A stretch of DNA of 64,000 bases from Herbaspirillum sp. YR522 (GCF_000282575.1 NZ_AKJA01000010.1:79390-143389), one strand, 5' to 3'. Numbered from the stretch's first letter, positions 45,325 through 54,580 are shown. Notes: generated from the sequence alone by a model not told the origin. Made by a program: numbers and translations.

Positions 45325-48165
45325 ATGGCGAGTACCAACGTTGCCCAATTTGCCACCGAGCTGAAAATGCCCGCTGATCTGCTGCTAACCCAGTTGCGTT
45401 CGGCTGGCGTCGAAAAAAGCTCCGCATCCGATTCCCTGTCGAAGGAAGACAAGGATCGCCTGCTCGAACACCTGCGCCGTGCGCGTGGCGCCGCCCCCGA
45501 GGGCGAGAAGAAGAAGATCACGCTCACCCGCAAGGAAACGACCGAGATCAAGCAGGCCGATGCGACCGGCAAATCGCGCACGATCCAGGTGGAAGTGCGC
45601 AAGAAGCGCACCTTCATCAAGCGTGACGAACCCGCTGCCGACGAGGCCGCGGTGCGTGCGGCCGTGGTCGAGAACGACCCCGCCGAAGAGCAGGCACGTC
45701 ACGAGGAAGAAGCTCGTCGTCAGGCTGAATTGAAGGCCCAGGAAGAACGCCTGGCGCAACTGGAGGCAGAACGTGCCGCCCAGGCGCAGGCTGCCGAGCT
45801 GGAACAGCAGCGTGCCCGTGAAGCCGCCGCCGCCGAAGCCGCGCGTGCCGCCGCCGAGGCAGCCGAAGCCGAAAAGGCCAAGGCCAAGGCAGGTGCCGAG
45901 GCCGCACCGGTAGCTGCCGATCCTGCCGAAGAAGAGAAGAAGCGCGCCGTAGCCGAGGAAGCCAAGAAGAAGGCAGCCGAAGCCGCCAAGGAAGCAGCCG
46001 ACCGGGCTGCCGCCAACGACCGCGCGCGCAAGGCGGTGGAAGACGAAGTGGCCCAGATCAAGGCCATGATGAATGCCCCGCGTCGTGTGATCAAGGCGCC
46101 CGAGCCGGCGCCTGCCGCCAAGGCCCCCGAAGGTACGCTGCACAAGCCTGCCGACAAGAAGCCTGGCGAGAAGAAGGACGACAAGAAGCCGGCAGTCGCT
46201 ACCGCCGACAAGAAGTCGATCAAGTCGGCCAATGTGTCGTCGACCTGGCAAGACGAGGCCAAGAAGCGTCCGGGCGGCCTGAAGTCGCGCGGCGCCACAG
46301 GCGGCGGCGGTCGCGATGGCGGCTGGCGTGCCGGCGGCAAGGGCGGTCGTCGTCACTCCAGCAGCGACGACCAGCGCGAAAGCAACTTCCAGGTGCCGAC
46401 CGAAGCCGTGGTGCATGATGTCTATGTGCCTGAAACCATCACCGTGTCCGAAGTGGCGCACAAGATGGCGGTCAAGGCTTCCGAAGTCATCAAGCACATG
46501 ATGAAGCTGGGCCAGATGGTCACCATCAACCAGGTGCTGGACCAGGAGACCGCGATGATCGTGGTCGAGGAAATGGGTCACCGCGCCCATCCGGCCAAGG
46601 AAGACGATCCCGAAGCACTGCTGGTCGAAGGCGAAGAACACGCCGATGCCGAATTGCTGCCGCGCGCACCGGTGGTCACCGTCATGGGTCACGTCGACCA
46701 CGGCAAGACCTCGCTGCTCGATTACATCCGTCGCGCCAAGGTCGCCTCGGGCGAAGCCGGCGGCATTACCCAGCACATCGGTGCCTACCACGTGGAAACC
46801 CCGCGCGGCATGATCACCTTCCTCGATACCCCGGGTCACGAGGCGTTTACCGCCATGCGTGCCCGTGGTGCCAAGGCCACCGATATCGTGATCCTGGTGG
46901 TGGCGGCCGACGACGGCGTGATGCCCCAGACCAAGGAAGCGATTGCCCACGCCAAGGCTGGCGGCGTGCCGCTGGTGGTGGCGATCAACAAGATCGACAA
47001 GCCGGGCGCCAACTCCGATCGCGTCAAGCAGGAACTGATCGCAGAACAGGTCGTGCCTGAAGAATACGGTGGCGATTCGCCGTTCATCGAAGTGTCGGCC
47101 AAGACCGGTGCCGGTATCGACTCGTTGCTCGAGAACGTCCTGCTGCAGGCCGAAGTGCTGGAACTGACCGCGCCGATCAACGTCCCGGCGCGTGGCCTGG
47201 TGATCGAAGCCAAGCTGGACAAGGGTCGTGGCCCGGTGGCAACGATCCTGGTGCAATCCGGTACCTTGAAGCGGGGCGACGTGGTGCTGGCCGGTTCCTC
47301 CTACGGTCGTGTCCGTGCCATGGTCGACGAGACCGGCAAGAGCATCACCGAGGCGGGTCCGTCGATTCCGGTCGAAATCCAGGGCCTGACGGAAGTGCCG
47401 TCGGCTGGCGAAGAAACGCTGGTCATGACCGACGAACGCAAGGCGCGCGAAATCGGCCTGTTCCGCCAGGGCAAGTTCCGCGACGTCAAGCTGGCCAAGC
47501 AACAGGCGGCCAAGCTGGAAAACATGTTCGAGCAGATGGGCGAGGGCGAGGTCAAGAACCTGCCACTGATCATCAAGACCGACGTGCAGGGCTCGCAGGA
47601 AGCACTGGTGCATTCGCTGCAGAAATTGTCCACAGGCGAAGTGCGCGTGCAGGTCGTGCACGCCGCCGTGGGTGGCATCAGCGAATCCGACGTCAACCTG
47701 GCGGTGGCCTCGAAGGCGGTCATCATCGGCTTCAACACCCGTGCCGACGCATCGGCGCGCAAGCTGGCCGAAAGCTCGGGCGTGGATATCCGTTACTACA
47801 ACATCATCTATGATGCGGTCGATGACGTGAAGGCTGCGATGTCGGGCATGCTGGCGCCGGAAAAGCGCGAACAGGCACTGGGCCTGGTCGAGATTCGCCA
47901 GGTGTTCCTGGTCAGCAAGGTCGGCGCCATCGCCGGCTGTTATGTGCTCGAAGGCCTGGTCAAGCGTGGTTCCTCGGTACGCCTGCTGCGCAACAACGTG
48001 GTGGTGTGGACCGGCGAACTCGACTCGCTCAAGCGCTTCAAGGACGACGCCAAGGAAGTCAAGTCGGGCTTCGAGTGCGGTCTCTCGCTCAAGGGCTACA
48101 ACGACATCCAGGTGGGCGACCACCTCGAGATCTTCGAAGTCCAGGAGGTGGCACGTACACTGTAA
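45325..48165 (+). CDS. infB: translation initiation factor IF-2
   Basis: 946 residues. The IF2 N-terminal subdomain starts [21 protein letters not shown] charged, Ala/Glu/Lys-rich low-complexity stretch (~60-360) is predicted to be helical and extended. A second IF2-N domain precedes the GTPase, with G1 at ~455 ([11 protein letters not shown]), G3 DTPGHEAF and G4 NKIDKPGA. Domain II and the C-terminal fMet-tRNA-binding domain finish at [10 protein letters not shown]2 recruits initiator tRNA and drives subunit joining. It is third in the operon and is followed by two strong hairpins before rbfA. Confidence 0.98.
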   Translation: MASTNVAQFATELKMPADLLLTQLRSAGVEKSSASDSLSKEDKDRLLEHLRRARGAAPEGEKKKITLTRKETTEIKQADATGKSRTIQVEVRKKRTFIKRDEPAADEAAVRAAVVENDPAEEQARHEEEARRQAELKAQEERLAQLEAERAAQAQAAELEQQRAREAAAAEAARAAAEAAEAEKAKAKAGAEAAPVAADPAEEEKKRAVAEEAKKKAAEAAKEAADRAAANDRARKAVEDEVAQIKAMMNAPRRVIKAPEPAPAAKAPEGTLHKPADKKPGEKKDDKKPAVATADKKSIKSANVSSTWQDEAKKRPGGLKSRGATGGGGRDGGWRAGGKGGRRHSSSDDQRESNFQVPTEAVVHDVYVPETITVSEVAHKMAVKASEVIKHMMKLGQMVTINQVLDQETAMIVVEEMGHRAHPAKEDDPEALLVEGEEHADAELLPRAPVVTVMGHVDHGKTSLLDYIRRAKVASGEAGGITQHIGAYHVETPRGMITFLDTPGHEAFTAMRARGAKATDIVILVVAADDGVMPQTKEAIAHAKAGGVPLVVAINKIDKPGANSDRVKQELIAEQVVPEEYGGDSPFIEVSAKTGAGIDSLLENVLLQAEVLELTAPINVPARGLVIEAKLDKGRGPVATILVQSGTLKRGDVVLAGSSYGRVRAMVDETGKSITEAGPSIPVEIQGLTEVPSAGEETLVMTDERKAREIGLFRQGKFRDVKLAKQQAAKLENMFEQMGEGEVKNLPLIIKTDVQGSQEALVHSLQKLSTGEVRVQVVHAAVGGISESDVNLAVASKAVIIGFNTRADASARKLAESSGVDIRYYNIIYDAVDDVKAAMSGMLAPEKREQALGLVEIRQVFLVSKVGAIAGCYVLEGLVKRGSSVRLLRNNVVVWTGELDSLKRFKDDAKEVKSGFECGLSLKGYNDIQVGDHLEIFEVQEVARTL

Positions 48166-48173
48166 GCCGGTGA

Positions 48174-48200
48174 CGACCGGTGGCGCTGTGCCACCGGTCG
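48174..48200 (+). terminator. 11-bp perfect hairpin after infB
   Basis: CGACCGGTGGC (48174-48184) pairs with GCCACCGGTCG (48190-48200) around a five-base loop, nine bases after the infB stop. No T-run follows. It may protect or process the infB mRNA end. Confidence 0.55.
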
Positions 48201-48239
48201 TCGCTGCTTGCGACGGTGTACGGCATCAGGCAGGTTTCG

Positions 48240-48270
48240 TCGCGGGAATGGTCCCGCGATTGTTTTTTTA
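48240..48270 (+). terminator. intrinsic terminator between infB and rbfA
   Basis: TCGCGGGA (48240-48247) pairs with TCCCGCGA (48252-48259) around ATGG, followed by TTGTTTTTTTA. Although the operon continues in the same direction, it ends six bases before the rbfA start. It should reduce rbfA-truB expression unless read through, and it may sequester the rbfA ribosome site region. Confidence 0.8.
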
Positions 48271-48275
48271 GAGTA

Positions 48276-48668
48276 ATGGCAAAACATAGCAAATCCATTC
48301 CCGGACGCGGCTTGCGCGTCGCCGACCAGATCCAGCGCGACCTGGCCGAACTGATCGCCTTCGAAGTGAAGGATCCGCGCGTGGGAATGGTTACCCTGAC
48401 GGAAGTGCAGATCACTCCCGACTACGCGCACGCCAAGGTGTTCTTCACGACCCTGGTCGATAACGAGGAAGCGGTGCGCGATACGCTCACCGGCCTGCGC
48501 AAGGCCTCGGGTTACCTGCGTAGCCAGTTGGGCCGGCGCTTGAGCATCCATACGTTGCCGGAACTGCATTTCGTGCATGACAACTCGACGGTGCGCGGCA
48601 TCGAGATGTCGCGCCTGATCGACCAGGCCAACGCCACCCGCGCCAAGGATTCCGACGACGACGCCTGA
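48276..48668 (+). CDS. rbfA: ribosome-binding factor A
   Basis: 130 residues, a single KH-like RbfA domain: [35 protein letters not shown] (landmarks only), [26 protein letters not shown] and the C-terminal [11 protein letters not shown]. It binds the 16S 5' helix region during cold-sensitive 30S maturation. The ATG at 48276 immediately follows the terminator-like hairpin. No good ribosome site is visible, as its position is taken by the T-run and GAGTA. Confidence 0.96.
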   Translation: MAKHSKSIPGRGLRVADQIQRDLAELIAFEVKDPRVGMVTLTEVQITPDYAHAKVFFTTLVDNEEAVRDTLTGLRKASGYLRSQLGRRLSIHTLPELHFVHDNSTVRGIEMSRLIDQANATRAKDSDDDA

Positions 48669-48795
48669 GTCGCCAGTCATGCTGCCAGGCCGCCGGTGGC
48701 GGCTTGCGGCATATCACCTTTCGATTTTGTTCAGCAATACAGATAACCGCATTGACCTGCACGGCACCTGTCGCCGCCAGCGGTCATTGTCACCC

Positions 48796-49806
48796 ATGAC
48801 GGATACTCAAACGGCAACCCAGTTGCCCCCTCCCGACGACGCCGCGCCGCAAGGCGCCAAGCGACGCGGTGCCAGCGTCCAGCGCCCAGCCCGCCCGCCA
48901 CGCGTGCCGGTACATGGCGTGCTGCTGCTGGACAAGCCGGTCGGTTTGTCCAGCAACGACGCGCTGGTGCGTGCCAAGCGCATGCTCAATGCGCCCAAGG
49001 CCGGTCATACCGGTACGCTCGATCCCTTCGCCACCGGTCTGTTGCCGTTGTGTTTTGGCGAAGCCACCAAGTTTTCGCAAGACCTGCTCGAGGCCGACAA
49101 GACTTACGAAGCAGTGGTGCACCTGGGGATTGCGACCGATACCGGCGACACCGAGGGGCAAGTGACCGCCCGCCAGCCGGTGCAGTGTACGGTGGATCAG
49201 GTCGAGCAGGTGCTGGCGCGTTTTCGCGGCCCCATCAGCCAGGTACCGCCGATGCACTCCGCGCTCAAGCGCGATGGCAAGCCGCTGTACGAATATGCGC
49301 GCGCCGGCATCACGCTGGAGCGCCAGGCGCGCGACGTCACGATCCACCACCTGGAGTTGCTCGAATTCGTGTCGCCGATGCTGCGCATTCGCGTCACCTG
49401 CAGCAAGGGTACCTACATCCGGGTGCTGGGCGAGGATATCGGCGCCGCGCTGGGCTGCGGTGCGCATCTCAATGCCTTGCGCCGTACCGGCGCCGGCAGC
49501 TTGACGCTGCAAGGCGCGGTGACGCTCGAGCAGCTGGAGCAGGCGGGCGAGGTCGCCGAGCGTCGTGCCTTGTTGTTGCCGGTGGACGGCCTGCTGCAGA
49601 GTTTCGCGCCGGTTTGTCTTTCCGACGAACTGGCGCGCCGTTTCCTGCAGGGGCAACGGCTGGCACTGGGCAAGGAATCGTTGGCATTGCCGCCGGCACC
49701 GGGACGGGTGCGGGTGTATCGCGATTCCGACCAGGCCTTGCTGGGCACTGCGCTGCTGCAAGCCTATGACGTACTGGCCCCCGAACGGCTGGTATCGACT
49801 GCCTGA
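48796..49806 (+). CDS. truB: tRNA pseudouridine(55) synthase
   Basis: 336 residues. A ~35-residue Pro/Arg-rich N-terminal extension precedes the catalytic domain: HGVLLLDKPVGLSSNDALVRAK (start of landmark), GHTGTLDPFATGLLP with nucleophile Asp76, and KTYEAVVHLG. RCTCSKGTYIR-type sequence (RVTCSKGTYIRVL) and LRRTGAGSL follow. The C-terminal PUA-like part ends YDVLAPERLVSTA. It converts U55 in the T-loop of most tRNAs. It is last in the rimP operon, 127 bases after rbfA. Confidence 0.96.
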   Translation: MTDTQTATQLPPPDDAAPQGAKRRGASVQRPARPPRVPVHGVLLLDKPVGLSSNDALVRAKRMLNAPKAGHTGTLDPFATGLLPLCFGEATKFSQDLLEADKTYEAVVHLGIATDTGDTEGQVTARQPVQCTVDQVEQVLARFRGPISQVPPMHSALKRDGKPLYEYARAGITLERQARDVTIHHLELLEFVSPMLRIRVTCSKGTYIRVLGEDIGAALGCGAHLNALRRTGAGSLTLQGAVTLEQLEQAGEVAERRALLLPVDGLLQSFAPVCLSDELARRFLQGQRLALGKESLALPPAPGRVRVYRDSDQALLGTALLQAYDVLAPERLVSTA

Positions 49807-49909
49807 GCAGGCGAGCGAAAAGAGTCAGGTGCGTCCATTCACCGTGTCGTTAATGGATAGCAAGCCCTTGAAAATACAGGGTTTTTAAAGTTTATGCGGC
49901 GCTGCATGG

Positions 49910-49915
49910 TATAAT
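49910..49915 (+). promoter_or_regulatory. TATAAT -10 element upstream of typA
   Basis: TATAAT followed by GCGC lies 35 bases before the typA ATG, matching the form of the rimP promoter -10 and its flank. A clear -35 at 17 bases was not found. A weak CCCT...AGGG hairpin followed by TTTTT just upstream (49864-49886) may end the truB transcript. Confidence 0.45.
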
Positions 49916-49950
49916 GCGCGCCTTCTCGAAGGCCTCCACCTACATTCAAC

Positions 49951-51783
49951 ATGTCAAACAATATCCGCGCAATCCGCAACATCGCCATCATTGCTCACGT
50001 TGACCACGGCAAGACCACCCTGGTCGACCAGCTGCTGCGTCAGTCGGGCACCTTCCGCGAAAACCAGCAAGTCGATAACCGCGTGATGGACTCCAACGAT
50101 ATCGAAAAGGAACGTGGCATCACGATCCTGTCGAAGAACTGTGCGGTGGAGTACAAGGGCACCCACATCAACATCGTCGATACCCCGGGCCACGCCGACT
50201 TCGGTGGTGAGGTCGAACGCGTGCTGTCGATGGTCGACAGCGTGCTGCTGCTGGTCGATGCGCAGGAAGGTCCGATGCCACAGACCCGCTTCGTGACCCG
50301 CAAGGCGCTGGCGCTGGGCTTGAAGCCGATCGTCGTGCTCAACAAGATCGATCGTCCGGGCGCGCGCGCCGAGTGGGCCATCAACGCCACGTTCGAATTG
50401 TTCGACAAGCTGGGTGCGACCGAAGAGCAGCTGGACTTCCCGGTGATCTACGCTTCGGGCCTGAACGGCTATGCCGGCAATAGCGCCGACGTGCGCGAAG
50501 GCAACATGGAGCCGCTGTTCGACGCCATCCTGAAGTACGTGCCGGCCCGTGAAGACGACCCGAACGCGCCGCTGCAGCTGCAGATCACTTCGCTGGAATA
50601 CTCGTCCTACGTCGGCAAGATCGGCGTCGGCCGCATCCTGGCCGGTCGCGTCAAGGGTGGCCAGGACGTGGTCTGGATGAACGGTCCCGATGACAAGCCG
50701 ACCAAGGCGCGCATCAACCAGGTGCTGACCTTCAAGGGCCTCGAGCGCGTGCTGGTCGATGAGGCGCTGGCCGGCGACATCGTGCTGATCAACGGTATCG
50801 AGGAAATCGGCATCGGTTCGACCATCTGTGCCGTCGACGCGCCCAATGCCCTGCCGATGCTGAAGGTCGACGAGCCGACCCTGACCATGAACTTCATGGT
50901 CAACACCTCGCCGCTGGCTGGCCGTGAAGGCAAGTTCGTCACCACTCGCCAGATCCGCGACCGCCTGGAGCGCGAGCTGAAGTCCAACATGGCGCTGCGC
51001 GTGGTGCAAAAGGAAGACGACGACTCGACCTACGAAGTGTCGGGCCGTGGCGAATTGCACCTGACCATCCTGATCGAGAACATGCGTCGCGAAGGTTTCG
51101 AGCTGGCCGTGTCGCGTCCGCGCGTGGTGTTCAAGATGGTCGATGGCGTGCGCCAGGAGCCCTATGAAAACCTGACCGTCGACGTCGAAGAAGGTCACCA
51201 GGGTGGCGTGATGGAAGAACTGGGCCGCCGTCGTGGCGACCTGCAGAACATGGAACCGGACGGCAAGGGCCGCGTTCGTCTCGAATACCACATCCCGGCG
51301 CGTGGCCTGATCGGCTTCCAGGGCGAGTTCATGACCCTGACCCGCGGTACCGGCCTGATGAGCCACGTGTTCGATGACTACAAGACCATCGATACCACCA
51401 AGGGCGAAATGGCCGGCCGTCGCAACGGCGTGCTGATCTCGCAGGACGACGGCGCTGCCGTGGCGTATGCACTGTGGAAGCTGCAGGATCGCGGCCGCAT
51501 GTTCGTCAGCCACAACGATCCGGTCTACGAAGGCATGATCATCGGTATCCATTCGCGCGACAACGACCTGGTGGTCAACCCGATCAAGGGCAAGCAGCTG
51601 ACCAACGTGCGGGCTTCGGGCACCGACGAGGCGGTGCGCCTGGTGCCGCCGATCGAATTGTCGCTGGAATACGCGGTTGAATTCATCGAGGACGACGAAC
51701 TGGTCGAAGTCACCCCGAAGAGCATTCGTCTGCGCAAGCGCTACCTGAAGGAACACGAGCGCAAGAAGGCATCGCGCGAGTAA
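49951..51783 (+). CDS. typA: translational GTPase TypA/BipA
   Basis: 610 residues. G-domain motifs are intact: [15 protein letters not shown] (G1), RGITI (G2), [12 protein letters not shown] (G3) and NKIDRPGAR (G4). EF-G-like domains II, III and V and the TypA-specific C-terminal domain follow, the last containing [14 protein letters not shown] and [17 protein letters not shown] (landmarks). It associates with the ribosome in stress and cold and aids 50S assembly. It is monocistronic, with a strong intrinsic terminator ~175 bases downstream. Confidence 0.98.
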   Translation: MSNNIRAIRNIAIIAHVDHGKTTLVDQLLRQSGTFRENQQVDNRVMDSNDIEKERGITILSKNCAVEYKGTHINIVDTPGHADFGGEVERVLSMVDSVLLLVDAQEGPMPQTRFVTRKALALGLKPIVVLNKIDRPGARAEWAINATFELFDKLGATEEQLDFPVIYASGLNGYAGNSADVREGNMEPLFDAILKYVPAREDDPNAPLQLQITSLEYSSYVGKIGVGRILAGRVKGGQDVVWMNGPDDKPTKARINQVLTFKGLERVLVDEALAGDIVLINGIEEIGIGSTICAVDAPNALPMLKVDEPTLTMNFMVNTSPLAGREGKFVTTRQIRDRLERELKSNMALRVVQKEDDDSTYEVSGRGELHLTILIENMRREGFELAVSRPRVVFKMVDGVRQEPYENLTVDVEEGHQGGVMEELGRRRGDLQNMEPDGKGRVRLEYHIPARGLIGFQGEFMTLTRGTGLMSHVFDDYKTIDTTKGEMAGRRNGVLISQDDGAAVAYALWKLQDRGRMFVSHNDPVYEGMIIGIHSRDNDLVVNPIKGKQLTNVRASGTDEAVRLVPPIELSLEYAVEFIEDDELVEVTPKSIRLRKRYLKEHERKKASRE

Positions 51784-51958
51784 TCGGGTCTGGTGCAGGA
51801 AGGCGGTGGCGTGATTCGACGCCGCCGGGAGGGGCTGTAAGCGGGTTGATATCTGGTTTGTGAATATCAGATATCAGCACAATAAAGCAGACAGCGATGA
51901 TGCGGTGCCATATAGTTACACCTGTCTCCTCCAATTTCCTCCTAAAGAATTGGATTCG

Positions 51959-51989
51959 AACCCACAACCAAGGTTGTGGGTTTTTTTTT
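51959..51989 (+). terminator. intrinsic terminator downstream of typA
   Basis: AACCCACAACC (51959-51969) pairs perfectly with GGTTGTGGGTT (51972-51982) around AA, and nine T lie at 51981-51989. Strong rho-independent terminator on the plus strand. Confidence 0.9.
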
Positions 51990-52186
51990 GCCTTTTTCGT
52001 TGAGGCTGTCGTACCTGCAATCCCGGCACCGCACGGTAGGTCGACGGATAGATAATTCCAATCGTCTTTCCGGCCGCAATTGAAAGCACCTTTTTTGTGC
52101 GATGCGAAATGACGTTTGCTGGTTTGTGGTGCAGAATCGTGTCCGTAGTATAAAAATCCTATCTCACAGAGGATAGAGGGGACACC

Positions 52187-52220
52187 AGCCCGCAACGCGC
52201 AAGCCTTGCGGGCTTTCTAT
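52187..52220 (+). terminator. terminator-like hairpin with no upstream gene
   Basis: AGCCCGCAA (52187-52195) pairs with TTGCGGGCT (52206-52214) around a ten-base loop, followed by TTCTATT on the plus strand. On the minus strand it lies just after the effector-like gene but lacks a T-run there. It may end a short plus-strand transcript or serve the minus-strand gene. Confidence 0.5.
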
Positions 52221-52232
52221 TGGCCGCGAGGC

Positions 52233-53171
52233 TCACGCCATGTATTTTCTCAGCTCGCTGCTGGCCGCACTCTGCAGCAGGAAGGAAATGATGAGGTCGG
52301 GTATGTCCTGCTGGCAGATTCGTCGCAGGCCTTCGTCACGGTCCTTGCGGACCTGCAATTCCGCTTGCAGGTGCGCATCCGGATTGGAAACGGGATCCAG
52401 CGGTGGTTCGATCAGGTGATTGCGGTCCTTGATCGGCAGGCTCCAGACCGTCGGTGCTTGCCGGACGGCGAAGTTGAGATGCACGACCATGGCCGTCAGG
52501 TCACGGGCCAGCGCGACAAAAGCCTTGAATTGCTGGTCATCGCCTTTTTCCTTCATCAGCAGGTTCAACGCCGAGCGTGCATTCATCAGCCCGACCACCA
52601 CTATCACCGCCCAGATCATCATTGGCGTGGCAACACCCACGCTCAGTCCCGGGGACAGCGCCGGCTCAGGTTGCCTGGCGTTCCTGAAGTCGTCCAGGGC
52701 GTTCAACTGCTCACGCAGCCTGAGCACGTCATGGGCGCGCAATGTCAGATTGAAACCGGTCTCGCAATAGAAGCCGAAGTGACGATATCCCTGCGAACGG
52801 GCAAATGCATCCAGCCAGGTGAGGCTGTCGGGATGGTGCTCATGCACCTTCTGGCACAGCAGGCGAAGGTCGCGTGGCAACCTGGCAAAGTGTTCCGGGG
52901 CGTTCACCGTCCTGAAGTAATCAGGAATGGCGGCGACGTTGTCGAAGGCGAAATTGAAATGTTCCACCAGCCGGGAACGCCAACCCTGACCGGCACGCGG
53001 GTTATTGAGTGGTCCAGGGCCGTCGCCAGGATGCGGGTTGATGAATTCTTCCCAGGTCATCGTCGGCGACCTGTGATCCTCCGCATGTCTCAATGACGGC
53101 GAGGTGATTTCCTCGTCGGCACTGCTGCCGGACGACGTGGGAGAGTAGGAGTGCAACGGTGAAACAGGCAT
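52233..53171 (-). CDS. putative type III secretion effector, unknown family
   Basis: 312 residues from ATG 53171. The N-terminal ~35 residues (MPVSPLHSYSPTSSGSS...) are rich in Ser and Pro, carry no acidic residue in the first 12 and have Val at position 3. These are features described for Pseudomonas type III export signals. The middle is alpha-helical, and one hydrophobic segment (VGVATPMMIWAVIVVVGLM, ~177-196) could insert in a membrane. The C-terminus contains a charged helix (AELQVRKDRDEGLRRI). No domain was recognised. A HrpL-type box lies 30 bases upstream on the same strand. An ATG four codons earlier breaks the export pattern and crowds the promoter. Confidence 0.65.
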   Translation of the reverse strand: MPVSPLHSYSPTSSGSSADEEITSPSLRHAEDHRSPTMTWEEFINPHPGDGPGPLNNPRAGQGWRSRLVEHFNFAFDNVAAIPDYFRTVNAPEHFARLPRDLRLLCQKVHEHHPDSLTWLDAFARSQGYRHFGFYCETGFNLTLRAHDVLRLREQLNALDDFRNARQPEPALSPGLSVGVATPMMIWAVIVVVGLMNARSALNLLMKEKGDDQQFKAFVALARDLTAMVVHLNFAVRQAPTVWSLPIKDRNHLIEPPLDPVSNPDAHLQAELQVRKDRDEGLRRICQQDIPDLIISFLLQSAASSELRKYMA

Positions 53172-53201
53172 GCCGGGTTCCATGGTTTTAGAGTGTCATC
53201 A

Positions 53202-53230
53202 TGGGTGAGCACATCGGTGGTGGCGGTTCC
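53202..53230 (-). promoter_or_regulatory. candidate HrpL (hrp-box) promoter for the minus-strand effector-like gene
   Basis: On the minus strand the sequence reads GGAACC (53230-53225), 16 bases, then TCACCCA (53208-53202). The consensus for HrpL-type ECF sigma promoters is GGAACC-N15/16-CCACNNA, so only one defined base differs. It ends 30 bases before the chosen start codon. Confidence 0.65.
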
Positions 53231-53350
53231 GCGCCCGTGCGGGCCGCAGACCCGGGTGTTGGGGTGCCACCGGTCTCAAGGGCTCAACGGTGGCCAGTGA
53301 TGAGATCTTGTCTTGAATGGAGATTCGAATTCCGGTTAGGTCTTGCTGGT

Positions 53351-53379
53351 GGAACTGCCGCGAGGTTTCTTCCGACCTA
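53351..53379 (+). promoter_or_regulatory. candidate HrpL (hrp-box) promoter for the plus-strand effector-like gene
   Basis: GGAACT (53351-53356), a 16-base spacer, then CGACCTA (53373-53379). GGAAC followed by C or T is usual at the -35, and the -10 differs from CCACNNA at one defined base. The ATG is 50 bases downstream, a normal leader length. Confidence 0.55.
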
Positions 53380-53429
53380 ACTGTCATTGGATTGATAGTT
53401 GCTTAACCCAGGTTTTTGAACGGATCGAT

Positions 53430-54017
53430 ATGACAAGCCCCTTTTCCGTCGGACAAAGCTCAGCGGCGCTCCCGATAGACGAACATCTGCCGGCCCGACA
53501 AACCTCGACACCTAGTGCGGGTGGAGCTGCGCCGCCCGCCGAAACTCATCCTAGACAAGTGGAAGGCAGGCGCAACTTCTTGGCCAGGGTATTCAAATCG
53601 GACCAGTCGGGCACGTTGATCGTCGGCTGTGGACGCGAAGGCACAAAATGGAATACGCCCGATGCGAACAAAAAACATCAGCATGCAAAAGAGGGAGCCG
53701 TCACGATGGATATCGAGGCAGGAAACAACCCCGATTTTGTCGCGGATATCACGTCAAGGAATTTGCCGGCCGCAATGGCAGCAGATGCAAATGGCTTCGA
53801 TAAGATCAAGTTTGAAAAGATTTCCGCTGCCGTGATCAGTGCGGAAAACAGTGGTGCGGTGGTCGACAATATTGTTGCCTTGTCCAAGGACAAGGTGAAG
53901 GTGTCCTTGACGACGGGAGAGGAAAACGACCTGACGCCATTTGCTTCGGCTTTGAGAGAAAAAGGTTTCCAGGTCAAGCAAGCGGGCCAGGGGCAGTTGA
54001 AGGCAACAAAAGGCTGA
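53430..54017 (+). CDS. putative type III effector with SAM-methyltransferase-like fold
   Basis: 195 residues. The first 50 contain six Ser and seven Pro, have Pro at position 4 and no acid in the first 12, matching described type III export rules. From ~60 a Rossmann outline appears: TLIVGCGREG (65-71, like SAM motif I), VTMDIEAG with an acidic residue after beta 2 (93-98), NPDFVADIT (motif II), FDKIKFEKI (123-131), and a beta-5-like VKVSLTTG before GFQVKQ. It is shorter than most methyltransferases, so it may be a minimal or inactive form. Codon third positions are visibly less GC-rich than in neighbouring genes, suggesting transfer. Enzyme activity is inferred only. Confidence 0.62.
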   Translation: MTSPFSVGQSSAALPIDEHLPARQTSTPSAGGAAPPAETHPRQVEGRRNFLARVFKSDQSGTLIVGCGREGTKWNTPDANKKHQHAKEGAVTMDIEAGNNPDFVADITSRNLPAAMAADANGFDKIKFEKISAAVISAENSGAVVDNIVALSKDKVKVSLTTGEENDLTPFASALREKGFQVKQAGQGQLKATKG

Positions 54018-54580
54018 GGCCAGCATACGGTGCCGGCATTGGCCTATGCACACCCGGCAGCAAGCAGAGCAGCAAGCAGCGCGGCTCTTCCCGTACCCTG
54101 CGTGATGAAGCAAGGCTTGAGGCCCTCATGGCGTAGGCCTGGCAAGCGCAGCTCCTTATAGCAAGTCCGTGCAGGCCCCTGAAACAGGCCGTGCACGGAT
54201 TCTGTGAAGACCATGACACGTGGCGGATGCCTGCGGCCTTGGCTATTTCTCCGGCCACAGGGGCTCGATCCCGGACCATGATGTTCCTCCTACCCAACGC
54301 TTGCACGATGTTTGCCGTTGCTAGCGCCCCTGATCGCGGCGCCCATGGCCTTGTCCGCTATAATGCGCACATTCCTGAAATTCTAGCGCCCGCATTGTCG
54401 GCTTCCCACGCGAAGCCCGCTCCAGTGCCTGACCCAGGTATCGAACACCCGGCCAGGACGGGAAATCCTTCCTACCAATCTCATTGCCCAACGCTGGCCC
54501 GGTTTCTGGAATATCGCCATCTGGTCATGTCCAATTATTGGCCATCGGCGAATGAAAAACCCTTATTTTCGTGACATATC
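54018..54580. other. 563-base interval between the effector-like gene and dusA
   Basis: No credible gene; a 127-codon plus-strand frame (54191-54574) has no family features. It holds a 12-base tandem duplication (GCAGCAAGCAGA) at 54058-54080, a strong hairpin at 54166-54199 and a TATAAT at 54359-54364 that could be the dusA -10, giving a leader of ~210 bases. It forms the right edge of the accessory island. Confidence 0.5.
54166..54199 (+). terminator. strong hairpin downstream of the methyltransferase-like gene
   Basis: TCCGTGCA (54166-54173) pairs with TGCACGGA (54192-54199), and inside it GGCC (54174-54177) pairs with GGCC (54187-54190), leaving one bulged G. The following bases are TTCTGTG, a weak U-tract, so termination is plausible but not certain. 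Confidence 0.45.

Larger units (their letters stand above)
51784..52232. other. 449-base interval after typA holding several RNA-hairpin motifs
   Basis: No gene was found. It contains a 9-bp inverted repeat TGATATCTG/CAGATATCA at 51847-51876, CCAATT/AATTGG at 51931-51952, a strong terminator at 51959-51989, and a TATAAA at 52149 followed by a terminator-like hairpin at 52187-52220. It forms the left edge of the accessory island. Confidence 0.55.

Noticed and set aside
51950..51970. tRNA-like T-arm on the minus strand (GGGTTCGAATCC)
   Set aside because: The flanking bases cannot form the T-stem (GTGGG faces CCAAT), no acceptor or anticodon arm is found, and the stretch belongs to the typA terminator hairpin.
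54191..54574. 127-codon plus-strand frame before dusA
   Set aside because: No family features, no ribosome site, and it spans a hairpin end and a TATAAT element.
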